From positions 1 to 6,839 of the forward strand of contig CAYGRM010000362.1 in assembly GCA_964352225.1 (NCBI GenBank): a DNA stretch of 6,839 nucleotides, in the 5' to 3' direction. Source of the stretch: CAJQQY01 sp964352225. GTDB lineage: Bacteria > Bacteroidota > Bacteroidia > Chitinophagales > Saprospiraceae. The notes beneath the pieces are model-generated. The model saw only the letters and a list, made by a program, of their open reading frames with translations. It ran no database searches and was not told the DNA's origin. The position numbers and the translations under genes are program-made. Positions 1 to 6,349 of this stretch are shown here, piece by piece (positions within the stretch are counted from its first letter, which is position 1; the number at the start of each line of letters is the position of its first letter).

Positions 1-1
1 T

Positions 2-604
2 TGTATTGCTGCATTAGTTGAAAAAGGCATAACTGATTTGACCTGCATTTCCAATAATGCAGGTGTCGATGACTTCGGCCTTGGTTTACTATTGCAAAAG
101 AGACAAATCAAAAAAATGATCTCTTCTTACGTAGGAGAGAATGATGAATTTGAACGACAAATGTTGAGTGGAGAATTAGAAGTGGATTTGATTCCACAAG
201 GTTCTCTGGCGGCAAGATGCCAAGCTGGAGGTTCTGGAATTCCTGCTTTTTTTACTCCAGCAGGTTATGGAACAGAAGTCGCTTTTGGAAAAGAAGTCAG
301 ATATTTCAATGGCAAACCTCATATTTTGGAACATGCTTTGACCGCAGATTTTGCAATTGTAAAAGCTTGGAAAGGTGATCGCTACGGAAATCTTCTATTC
401 AAAGGTACTGCTCGAAATTTTAATCCACTCATGGCTATGGCTGGAAAAATTACCATTGCAGAAGTAGAAGAATTAGTGGAACCCGGTGAACTTGATCCCA
501 ATACGATTCACACTCCTGGAATTTTTGTACAAAGAATTTTCCAAGGGGAAAAATATGAAAAACGAATTGAACAAAGAACGGTTAGAAAGAGAGATGAACA
601 ATAA
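2..604 (+). CDS. scoA: Succinyl-CoA:3-oxoacid CoA-transferase subunit A, 5' partial
   Basis: This is the alpha subunit of a heterodimeric class I CoA-transferase (SCOT/AtoDA family), which acts in the cytoplasm to transfer CoA from succinyl-CoA to acetoacetate or a similar 3-oxoacid. The frame is open from base 2 to the TAA at 602-604 and gives about 200 residues. The family is usually about 220-235 residues, so roughly 30 N-terminal residues lie left of the window. The TTG at 38 is an internal leucine codon, not a start, because family sequence continues upstream of it (ALVEKGITDLTCISNNAG). Visible family blocks are ISNNAG near base 47, SYVGEN near 125, AGGSGIPAFFTPAG near 224, ARNFNPLMAMA near 412 and the tail YEKRIEQRTVRKR. 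One block reads LAARCQAGG where the family usually has LAER-RAGG. Subunit B follows 71 bp downstream on the same strand. The atoD-type acetate/acetoacetate enzyme is the main alternative. Confidence 0.93.
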   Translation, partial: CIAALVEKGITDLTCISNNAGVDDFGLGLLLQKRQIKKMISSYVGENDEFERQMLSGELEVDLIPQGSLAARCQAGGSGIPAFFTPAGYGTEVAFGKEVRYFNGKPHILEHALTADFAIVKAWKGDRYGNLLFKGTARNFNPLMAMAGKITIAEVEELVEPGELDPNTIHTPGIFVQRIFQGEKYEKRIEQRTVRKRDEQ

Positions 605-672
605 GTGATAAGTAAATCACTCATCATTTTCAACAAACTCATCACTCATCGTTCATCACTTATAACTTAAAT
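600..672. repeat. Degenerate heptanucleotide repeat with inverted arms in the scoA-scoB gap
   Basis: The gap between the two subunit genes is built from 7-bp units. The right arm (637-671) is five heptads in register, including ACTCATC at 637 and 644, GTTCATC at 651 and ACTTATA at 658. The left arm holds AATAAGT at 600 and GATAAGT at 607, the inverted form of the same unit, and overlaps the scoA stop codon. An exact 9-bp inverted repeat joins them: 601-609 (ATAAGTGAT) with 655-663 (ATCACTTAT). An additional ACTCATC at 619 is out of register. The element would be transcribed within the scoAB message and could fold as a stem-loop. The function is unknown; a dispersed repeat is my inference. Confidence 0.7.
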
Positions 673-675
673 ACA

Positions 676-1332
676 ATGTTAGATAAAAAAGGTATAGCTA
701 AAAGAATAGCTCAAGAATTACGACATAACTGGTACGTCAACTTAGGAATTGGAATACCTACCTTAATTGCCAACTATATTCCTGAAGGCATTGATGTCGA
801 ATTTCAATCGGAAAATGGAATTCTAGGAATGGGTCCTTTTCCGTTAGAAGGGGAAGAAGATGCCGATATGATCAATGCTGGAAAACAAACTATTACTCCA
901 ATGCCTGGAGCTTCCATTTTTGATTCGGCAACTAGCTTTGCGATGATCCGAGGAAAACACATACAATTAACCGTCTTGGGAGCTATGGAAGTTGCTGATA
1001 ACGGAGATATTGCCAACTGGAAAATTCCTGGAAAAATGGTCAAAGGAATGGGAGGTGCAATGGATTTGGTTGCTTCGGCTGATAATATTATTGTTGCCAT
1101 GATGCATACCAATAAGCGTGGAGAAAGTAAATTATTACGACAATGTACTTTGCCATTGACCGGGGTGAGATGTGTGAAAAAAGTGGTAACTAATTTAGCG
1201 GTTTTAGATATTACTCCTCAAGGGTTCAAATTAATTGAGCGAGCACCTGGAGTTTCTGTGGAAGAAATAAAAAATGCCACAGAAGGTCGATTAATTATTG
1301 AAGGTGATATTCCGGAAATGAAAATTGATTAA
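676..1332 (+). CDS. scoB: Succinyl-CoA:3-oxoacid CoA-transferase subunit B
   Basis: This is the beta subunit of the class I CoA-transferase and carries the catalytic residue. At 218 residues it is full length for the family. The motif SENGILGMGP lies at residues 45-54; Glu46 is by family homology the glutamate that forms the gamma-glutamyl-CoA thioester intermediate. Other family blocks are LGIGIPTLIANYI (23-35), PGASIFDSATSFAMIRGKH (77-95), GAMEVADNGDIANWKIPGK (102-120), GMGGAMDL (124-131) and CTLPLTGVRCV (157-167). The ATG at 676 is chosen because residues 1-25 match the usual family N-terminus; the leader is A/T-rich with no Shine-Dalgarno. It is very likely co-transcribed with subunit A, but the 71-bp gap is long for paired subunits because it is filled by a heptad repeat. 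The physiological acceptor (acetoacetate, 3-oxoadipate or another acid) cannot be settled from sequence; acyl-CoA genes nearby favour acetoacetate. Confidence 0.95.
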   Translation: MLDKKGIAKRIAQELRHNWYVNLGIGIPTLIANYIPEGIDVEFQSENGILGMGPFPLEGEEDADMINAGKQTITPMPGASIFDSATSFAMIRGKHIQLTVLGAMEVADNGDIANWKIPGKMVKGMGGAMDLVASADNIIVAMMHTNKRGESKLLRQCTLPLTGVRCVKKVVTNLAVLDITPQGFKLIERAPGVSVEEIKNATEGRLIIEGDIPEMKID

Positions 1333-1341
1333 ATAATCTCT

Positions 1342-1428
1342 AATAATGTTGATGAACTAGAAGTGATGAGTGATGATTTCCAAGGGAAAAAACTAATCAA
1401 TTATAACTTCTAGTTCATCCCTATTATT
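1342..1428. repeat. Long imperfect palindrome of heptads between convergent genes
   Basis: A perfect 14-bp inverted repeat (GATGAACTAGAAGT at 1351-1364, its complement at 1406-1419) encloses partly matching inner arms and a spacer near 1379-1391. A further 6 bp (AATAAT 1342-1347 with ATTATT 1423-1428) pairs outside it across a 3-by-3 mismatch. The left arm is four heptads in register from 1351 to 1378, including GATGAGT at 1365 and GATGATT at 1372. The 12-bp string TCATCACTCATC on the - strand (1376-1365) is identical to 639-650 in the scoA-scoB gap, in opposite orientation. Its place between converging stop codons would suit a bidirectional terminator, but the stem is not GC-rich and no clear T tract follows, so the terminator role is only possible. 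The outermost base touches the stop codon of the - strand gene. Confidence 0.7.
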
Positions 1429-2069
1429 TAAGTAATATCTAACTGCATTTGTCCAAAAGGTCGATTAAAAAAATGACCATAATGCTCTTTCATATTTTGT
1501 AAAATGAAGTCTAATGGTAAATCTTCAAAATGTCCGTAGTCTTCAACATACTCCATAAACTCCTTCCCATCTTGATTAAATTCTTGAAAAATAGAATCCT
1601 TCTCTCCATCAAAATCTAAAGGCATAACATTACATTTTTCACATAAACTAGTATTGAACGCAGGGGAAGATTTCACCCACTTTCCATCTAAAAAAATATC
1701 GACCATCCCATGTGGAGTCAATTCGTTTGTTCCGAATTTTTCTGTTAATTTTTCAACTGCGATATGATTTCTCACTTTAGCTAAGTGCACTCTCGCAGGA
1801 ATTCCTAATCCACGTAAACACGTTGTTAGCAAAACGGCTTTATCGAGACAATGTCCCTCGGATCTTTGTGAAATTTCACTTGCTCGAAAGGCTTCTTTAT
1901 TAAAATTTATTCGGTAAGCATTGTATCTCCAACCATCACGAATTTTGAGATAAACCTGAATCGCTTTTTCTTTTTCAGAAATAGAATCTGATTTAAATTC
2001 TTGGATTAAATTTTGGATATGCTCGTTTTCAAAATCGAAGAAGTAAGTTGGAGTGAGGTAGTATTTCAT
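1428..2069 (-). CDS. Transglutaminase-like (papain-fold) protein
   Basis: This is a 213-residue protein with a transglutaminase-like core of the COG1305 type. In this numbering, Cys74 in EGHCLDKAVLL, followed by RGLGIPARVHLA at 86-97, is the expected nucleophile region, and His120 in TPHGMVDIFLDGKW is the expected catalytic histidine. The third residue, normally Asp in a W-x-x-x-D-P setting, is Ser135 (KWVKSSPAFN), so a standard Cys-His-Asp triad is not seen. A CxxC pair lies at 143-146. There is no signal peptide or membrane segment. The start at 2069 is preferred over an in-frame ATG at 2114 because the protein then begins MKYYLTPTYFFDF after an A-rich leader, and the upstream extension would be encoded by the repeat element. 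It converges on scoB and lies 167 bp downstream of the dehydrogenase gene. Substrate and activity (protease-like, transglutaminase or inactive) are unknown. Confidence 0.75.
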   Translation of the reverse strand: MKYYLTPTYFFDFENEHIQNLIQEFKSDSISEKEKAIQVYLKIRDGWRYNAYRINFNKEAFRASEISQRSEGHCLDKAVLLTTCLRGLGIPARVHLAKVRNHIAVEKLTEKFGTNELTPHGMVDIFLDGKWVKSSPAFNTSLCEKCNVMPLDFDGEKDSIFQEFNQDGKEFMEYVEDYGHFEDLPLDFILQNMKEHYGHFFNRPFGQMQLDIT

Positions 2070-2084
2070 TATTTTTATTTTTTG

Positions 2085-2223
2085 AATAACCAATATCGAA
2101 CAAGGAATTTCCAATCTCTAATTTTCTCCACAAAGATGTATCTATGTGATTTAGGATATTGGATATTCCTTGTTAAACATTGGAAACTCAAAATTCCTTG
2201 ATCGATAATTTTAATTCGATCTT
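2085..2223. repeat. Inverted pair of 7-bp periodic arrays, second sequence family
   Basis: Most of the gap between the dehydrogenase and the transglutaminase-like gene is heptad-phased. In the left arm (2085-2126) all six consecutive heptads begin with AA, for example AATATCG at 2092 and AATTTCC at 2106. In the right arm (2154-2223) all ten consecutive heptads end in T and seven end in TT, for example GGATATT at 2154 and 2161, CCTTGAT at 2196 and CGATAAT at 2203. The arms are reverse complements: 2094-2110 pairs with 2191-2207 at 16 of 17 positions, and TTTCCAAT at 2108-2115 is the complement of 2179-2186. A second inverted match is CCAATATC (2090-2097) with GATATTGG (2155-2162). The left arm sits directly upstream of the transglutaminase-like gene, so it may affect its expression. 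The nature of the element is unknown. Confidence 0.7.
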
Positions 2224-2236
2224 AGCAGCGAAATAT

Positions 2237-3436
2237 TTAATTTTGCGCCATTTTCATCGCTCTTCTTTTAGCTTTCATTTCTTTAAAATAATCAGAGAAA
2301 ATAGCTCTCGCAATCATTAATTTCATAATCTCATTGGTTCCTCCATAAATTCGAGAAACTCTTGCATCAGCTACTAGCCTAGCAATCGGATATTCCCACA
2401 TGTAACCATATCCACCAAATAATTGGAGACACTCATCTAGCATTTTTCCTTGCATCTCAGTTGATGCATATTTTGCCATAGAAGCCAATTCAGGAGTCAA
2501 TTCTCCCCTAGCCAAAAGCTCTGTACATTTATCAACGAAGGCAGTATTTACTTCTAATTGAGTGGCCACCTCAGCTAATTTAAATTGAGTATTTTGGAAC
2601 GCACAAATAGGTTGTTTGAATGCAGTTCGCTCTTGAGTATATGCCGTAGTTAATTCTAATCCACCTCGAACCGCACCAATCGCTTGGATGGCAATGGTCA
2701 ACCTTTCTCTAGGTAATTCTTGCATCATATAAATGAACCCTTTCCCCTCTTCTCCGATCAAATTTTCCTTAGGAACTTTTACATTATCAAAAAACAATTC
2801 GCATGTATCACTCGTTTTTAGACCTAATTTTTTAAATGGTTTTCCTTTTGTAAAACCTTCTAATTCAGCATCAATGATAATTAAGCTAATTCCATGTTCT
2901 GTTTTACAAGCTGTCAAAGTAAAGTCAGAGGTGTAACCAATCGTGATAAATGTTTTACTTCCATTTACCAAATAATGGTCTCCCATATCAACTGCCGTAG
3001 TTCGAATGGCTTGTACATCACTTCCGGTCGAAGGCTCTGTCATCCCTAATGAACCGATCAGTTCACCGGTACACATTTTGGGCAAGTATTTATCTTTAGT
3101 CGCTTCACTTCCATGTTTTTCAATATATGGAATAACAATATCTGAATGCATCGAAATTCCAGGTGAGTCTGCACCAGTTTGGGCAAAAGTTTCAATCGCA
3201 ACTGCGCTAAAACTAAAGTCCAAACCAGACCCACCATATTTCGGGTCTAAATTCAAACCGAGTAAACCTAACTCCCCTGCTTTCAACCAAGCCTCTCTGG
3301 AGCAAGCAGTATTTTCTTCCCACTCTTCTCGATTGGGTTCAACTTCCGTTTTGTAAAATTCTAAAACTGTTTCTTTCAACATTTGATGTTCCTCTGACCT
3401 GTAAACGTCACGAGGTAATTGGATACTTGAGCTCAT
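2237..3436 (-). CDS. Acyl-CoA dehydrogenase, long-chain (LCAD)-like
   Basis: This is a FAD-dependent acyl-CoA dehydrogenase of 399 residues, full length for the family, catalysing the alpha,beta-desaturation of acyl-CoA that opens beta-oxidation; electrons normally pass to electron-transfer flavoprotein. The N-terminal helical domain spans about 1-125. The flavin-contacting segment IGSLGMTEPSTGSD is at 127-140, the beta domain runs to about 235, and the C-terminal helical domain holds TAFKQPICAFQNTQFKLAEV (271-290) and QLFGGYGYMWEYPIARLVAD (338-357). The C-terminal motif reads IYGGTNEIMK (363-372): Gly365 replaces the catalytic Glu of MCAD/SCAD-type enzymes. By analogy with LCAD and isovaleryl-CoA dehydrogenase, the base is probably Glu244 in QELPRERLTIA. 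The ATG follows an A-rich leader without Shine-Dalgarno. The gene stands alone, with 157 bp upstream and 167 bp downstream. Long-chain specificity is inferred; branched-chain substrates remain possible. Confidence 0.93.
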   Translation of the reverse strand: MSSSIQLPRDVYRSEEHQMLKETVLEFYKTEVEPNREEWEENTACSREAWLKAGELGLLGLNLDPKYGGSGLDFSFSAVAIETFAQTGADSPGISMHSDIVIPYIEKHGSEATKDKYLPKMCTGELIGSLGMTEPSTGSDVQAIRTTAVDMGDHYLVNGSKTFITIGYTSDFTLTACKTEHGISLIIIDAELEGFTKGKPFKKLGLKTSDTCELFFDNVKVPKENLIGEEGKGFIYMMQELPRERLTIAIQAIGAVRGGLELTTAYTQERTAFKQPICAFQNTQFKLAEVATQLEVNTAFVDKCTELLARGELTPELASMAKYASTEMQGKMLDECLQLFGGYGYMWEYPIARLVADARVSRIYGGTNEIMKLMIARAIFSDYFKEMKAKRRAMKMAQN

Positions 3437-3593
3437 TTTATAATTTTTTTACTTTTAAAATATTTCTATATAATGTGATAAAATTATTGGTAAAAAAATC
3501 TAAAATCGTATAACTAGGGAAAGTAAAAAGGAGTGGTTATTAGGTTATTTAAAAATAACAGATCCTTAATCACTCAACAGCAATTTCAAAAAA
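3437..3593. other. Intergenic region upstream of the acyl-CoA dehydrogenase
   Basis: This 157-bp gap contains the terminator-like hairpin described at 3518-3575. A tandem octamer, GGTTATTA then GGTTATTT, lies at 3535-3550. The part nearest the dehydrogenase start is very AT-rich and should hold its promoter, but I found no convincing match to the Bacteroidota -7 consensus (TAnnTTTG), so no promoter is called. The 7-bp register seen in the other long gaps is not evident here. Confidence 0.5.
3518..3575 (-). terminator. Possible intrinsic terminator after the hydrolase gene
   Basis: On the - strand, starting 18 bp after the hydrolase stop codon, GAGTGATTA (3575-3567) can pair with TAACCACTC (3539-3531) through 8 of 9 bases with one A-C mismatch. 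An AT-rich inner hairpin (3559-3553 with 3550-3544) lies inside. The stem is followed by CTTTTTACTTT, which would serve as the U tract. The stem is weak and interrupted, so this is a modest call. It would end the ligase-hydrolase transcript before the dehydrogenase gene. Confidence 0.35.
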
Positions 3594-4571
3594 TCATTCT
3601 TCAATTGTTGACAACTCTGACTCGACAGGTTTTACCAAATTTTTCTCTAGAAATATACGAGCATCATGGGCAGTAAGTTTCGGTAATTCCTCCATGGGAA
3701 CGTGACCTGCATTTGGGTAAGTAATCAACTCCGATCCTTTTATATCTCTTTTGAATTTTGGAGCATCCAACGGCGAAATCCATTCATCATATTCTCCCCA
3801 AAGAATTAAAGTAGGTGTGTTAATCGTTGCAATCTCTAAGGTATCCACTACCTCCATCGACATAGCTCGATCTACAAATGCTTGACGGTTTCCCTCTCTC
3901 AAATACAAATCGTAATATCGATTAACCAACTCATCTGTTACTAAATCATCATTATAATATACTTCATAAAAACTTTTATAAAACAAAGATTTTGGAGTGA
4001 CCGTTTTTAAAAATTTGCTGGCATATTTATTCGCAGCCAATCGGAGGGCAAGTGGCATTTCTCCATCTCGAGGATACCCCATCGGATCAATCAAAATCAT
4101 ACTTTTCACTTTTTCAGGAAAAAGGGCAGCATACTTCCAAGCGATTCCCCCTCCTAATGAGTTACCCGCAATACTAAATTCATCCACTTCAATTTTCTCT
4201 AAAAATCTATCCAAAAATTTTGCATAAAAATCTAAAGTGTAAACTCTTTCAGGATTCGGTCCAGTCAAACCAAAGGCAGGCATATCTAGACTAATCACCT
4301 TGAAATCTTTTTCTAAAATTTCTGTCCATCCCTCCCAAGTGTGCAAAGACGCACCAGTACCATGAATCAACACTAAAGGTTCTCCTTCTCCATTGATTCG
4401 ATAGTGAACGGGCATTCCATCCATTTCCAAGAATTGGGAATTATCATAAGCCCACTTTGCTTTTAATTCTTCAAATGATTTATCTGCAGCATAATTCATC
4501 CAAGTGTAACCTAGAATAGCTATGACTAGTATTCCGAAAACAATGAGTATTTTTTTTAGAATAGATTTCAT
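3594..4571 (-). CDS. Membrane-anchored alpha/beta-fold hydrolase
   Basis: This 325-residue serine hydrolase has the alpha/beta fold and resembles the broad MhpC/BphD-like group. Residues 8-26 form one hydrophobic segment preceded by lysines (KSILKK). This suggests an N-terminal anchor with the N-terminus in the cytoplasm and the enzyme domain facing the periplasm. No lipobox is present and no good signal peptidase site follows. The oxyanion motif HGTG is at 70-73. The nucleophile elbow GNSLGGG (136-142) gives Ser138, the likely acid is Asp262 in WGEYDEWIS, and the likely base is His290 in NAGHVPMEE, so the triad is complete. A helical lid probably spans about 165-245. The gene lies 50 bp downstream of the acyl-CoA synthetase and is probably co-transcribed with it, which suggests a lipid or ester substrate. 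This is only an inference. The leader is A/T-rich without Shine-Dalgarno. Confidence 0.9.
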   Translation of the reverse strand: MKSILKKILIVFGILVIAILGYTWMNYAADKSFEELKAKWAYDNSQFLEMDGMPVHYRINGEGEPLVLIHGTGASLHTWEGWTEILEKDFKVISLDMPAFGLTGPNPERVYTLDFYAKFLDRFLEKIEVDEFSIAGNSLGGGIAWKYAALFPEKVKSMILIDPMGYPRDGEMPLALRLAANKYASKFLKTVTPKSLFYKSFYEVYYNDDLVTDELVNRYYDLYLREGNRQAFVDRAMSMEVVDTLEIATINTPTLILWGEYDEWISPLDAPKFKRDIKGSELITYPNAGHVPMEELPKLTAHDARIFLEKNLVKPVESELSTIEE

Positions 4572-4621
4572 AATTATTTATTTTTTTGATAAGATTAGTT
4601 TGAGTTTTTTCCTCAGATAAG

Positions 4622-6307
4622 CTAAGCTTCCCAAACGATTTTTTCACTTGCCTCATGCCAAGTTAAATATTTATCATTATAATTCTCATCTATTTTCCCT
4701 CGACGAATTTTAAGCGTTGGAGTTAGCATTTGGTTGCTCTCTGACCAGATTTCTTTATTAATTATGATTGTCGATATTTTTTGATAACCAGATAAACTAG
4801 CATTAGTTTTTTCGAGTTCCTCATGAAGTATTCTCTCTACCTCTTCTTTTTTCGCCGCTAGTCCAATTTCTGAAAGGTTAACCAAAGCTACTGGTTGTGG
4901 AGTGGTCAATCCTGCCACACACACTTGTTCGATAAAATCACTTTGGGCTAACTTTTCTTCCAAGGGATTAGGAATAATAAATTGACCTTTTGAAGTTTTG
5001 AAGGAATCTTTGACTCGTCCAACTACTCTCAAAAATCCATTTTCATCAATCCATCCCCGATCTCCGCTATGCATCCAACCATCAATTAAAACCTTTTCGG
5101 TCAACTCTGAATCTTTATAATATCCCTTCATCATCCACGGGCTCGCCATCAAAATTTCTTGAGTTTCTGGATTAATTTTTATTTGACAGCTAGGAACGGG
5201 CTCACCAACTGAATCTGATGGAGTTTCTTTTTTGGTGCCATTCGTGATGGAACCACAAACTTCAGTCATTCCGTAGGCTTCGACCAAGTTCAATCCTAAT
5301 TTAGCATACCAATCTTTTAAATACTTGGGGGTAATTGCGGCTCCGGTTGCCACGATTTGAGCATCTCGTAAACCAAGAGCAGTTTTTAATTTCTTTTTGA
5401 CAACACCTGAAATGATTGGAATTTTCAGTAAGGTATCCAATTTCTTTTGCGGCATTTTAGATAAAACACCTAAGTAAAATTTTGTCCAAATCCTGGGAAC
5501 GGCAAATAAGAAAGTTGGTTGAGTATCTTGTAAATTTTTAGCAAAGGTTTCCAATGATTGAGCAAAAGAAATGGTTCCTCCATAATAAAGACAGGGCGAT
5601 TCTACTCCCACTCTTTCAGCGACATGATTTAAAGGTAAAAATGAAAAAAAGCGAAAATGTTTCAATCGATTAAATCCAATAAAATTAGTTTTACTTTCAT
5701 TGTCAAAAATCAAAGCTGGTGCTTTGTGATTATGCATCACTCCTTTTGGAGTTCCGGTTGTTCCAGAAGTAAAAAGGATAGTCCAAAGATCCTCCAAATC
5801 TGGAATATAATTTTCTTCAAAAGGAACATTTGAATGAACCAATTCATCCCAATCAGTTCCAATATCAACTTTAGCATTACCTTCATAATGTGGAAAGCGA
5901 ATGACTTGAACTTCCTCAGGAATCGCTGCTGATCGATCTCCCCAAGCATCATATTTCCCACAAAAAATAGCTTTTAAATCTGCCTTAATGATGACTTCAT
6001 GGAGTTGATCTTTGGTCAAACTTGGATAAAACGGAACAGAAACATATCCTCCCATCAAAATGGCTAAATCTGCCAAAATCCAATGGTAACAATTCTTTGA
6101 AGAAATGCCAATATGATCTCCTTTTTTCAACCCCATTTTTCTCAAAGCAGAAGTCATTTTTCGAGCTTCTTGACCTGCTTCAGCGTAGGTTAGTGTTTTC
6201 CAATTATCACCTTGTGGCTGACGAAGAAAAATATTGTTAGGCGTATTTTTTTCCCAATGAAAAAAGCATTCATTGAGTGTTTTTAGATTTTCGTGATGTT
6301 TTGACAT
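4622..6307 (-). CDS. Long-chain acyl-CoA synthetase (AMP-forming)
   Basis: This adenylate-forming enzyme of 561 residues belongs to the FAA1/ACSBG-like long-chain acyl-CoA synthetase group (COG1022 type). It activates a fatty acid with ATP and CoA, via an acyl-adenylate, to acyl-CoA. The phosphate-binding loop ILFTSGTTGTPKG is at 177-189. The adenine/substrate motif YGMTE is at 345-349, the ribose-binding aspartate is Asp416 in GWMHSGD, and the hinge GRVKDSFKTSKGQFI is at 430-444. The C-terminal domain carries the lysine expected for adenylation in LTPTLKIRR (Lys533). All core motifs are intact. There is no signal peptide or membrane helix, so it should be cytosolic or peripheral. The start at 6307 fits the family N-terminus; another ATG five bases upstream is out of frame. 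It lies 42 bp after the DUF1569-like gene and 50 bp before the hydrolase. Exact chain-length preference is not readable. Confidence 0.93.
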   Translation of the reverse strand: MSKHHENLKTLNECFFHWEKNTPNNIFLRQPQGDNWKTLTYAEAGQEARKMTSALRKMGLKKGDHIGISSKNCYHWILADLAILMGGYVSVPFYPSLTKDQLHEVIIKADLKAIFCGKYDAWGDRSAAIPEEVQVIRFPHYEGNAKVDIGTDWDELVHSNVPFEENYIPDLEDLWTILFTSGTTGTPKGVMHNHKAPALIFDNESKTNFIGFNRLKHFRFFSFLPLNHVAERVGVESPCLYYGGTISFAQSLETFAKNLQDTQPTFLFAVPRIWTKFYLGVLSKMPQKKLDTLLKIPIISGVVKKKLKTALGLRDAQIVATGAAITPKYLKDWYAKLGLNLVEAYGMTEVCGSITNGTKKETPSDSVGEPVPSCQIKINPETQEILMASPWMMKGYYKDSELTEKVLIDGWMHSGDRGWIDENGFLRVVGRVKDSFKTSKGQFIIPNPLEEKLAQSDFIEQVCVAGLTTPQPVALVNLSEIGLAAKKEEVERILHEELEKTNASLSGYQKISTIIINKEIWSESNQMLTPTLKIRRGKIDENYNDKYLTWHEASEKIVWEA

Positions 6308-6349
6308 ATCATTTTAATTTTGTCAAAAGATACAAAAACCTCAATAAAA

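Noticed and set aside
600..672. CRISPR array or mobile-element terminal repeats
   Set aside because: The units are 7 bp with no unique spacers, and there is no transposase or cas gene in the window.
804..1112. Open frame on the - strand inside scoB
   Set aside because: It is antisense to a well-conserved gene, has no recognisable domain and has low-complexity composition; it is a shadow of the coding strand.
2070..2114. In-frame upstream ATG extending the transglutaminase-like protein by 15 residues
   Set aside because: The extension would be encoded partly by the repeat element and does not look like the family N-terminus; the ATG at 2069 has a better A-rich leader.
2013..2201. Short + strand open frame across the transglutaminase-like start and the repeat
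   Set aside because: It is partly antisense to a real gene and partly encoded by the heptad repeat, with no family resemblance.
2200..2221. Small hairpin GATCGA / TCGATC as a terminator for the dehydrogenase
   Set aside because: The stem is 6 bp with a 10-nt loop and no T tract follows on the - strand; it is better explained as part of the heptad repeat.
3006..3356. Open + strand frame of over 100 codons antisense to the acyl-CoA dehydrogenase
   Set aside because: It overlaps a clear, motif-complete gene on the opposite strand and has no recognisable features.
4572..4621. Terminator between the synthetase and the hydrolase
   Set aside because: Only a 4-bp TGAG/CTCA stem is visible, with no stable hairpin, so read-through into the hydrolase is more likely.
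5737..5961. Second - strand frame within the acyl-CoA synthetase
   Set aside because: It overlaps the conserved synthetase frame, including its ATP-binding loop, and looks like an out-of-frame shadow; no frameshift is needed because the main frame is intact.
6318..6334. Promoter-like TATCTTTTG on the - strand before the synthetase
   Set aside because: It is close to the Bacteroidota -7 consensus TAnnTTTG, but no -33 element sits at the right distance and the gene is probably read from upstream.
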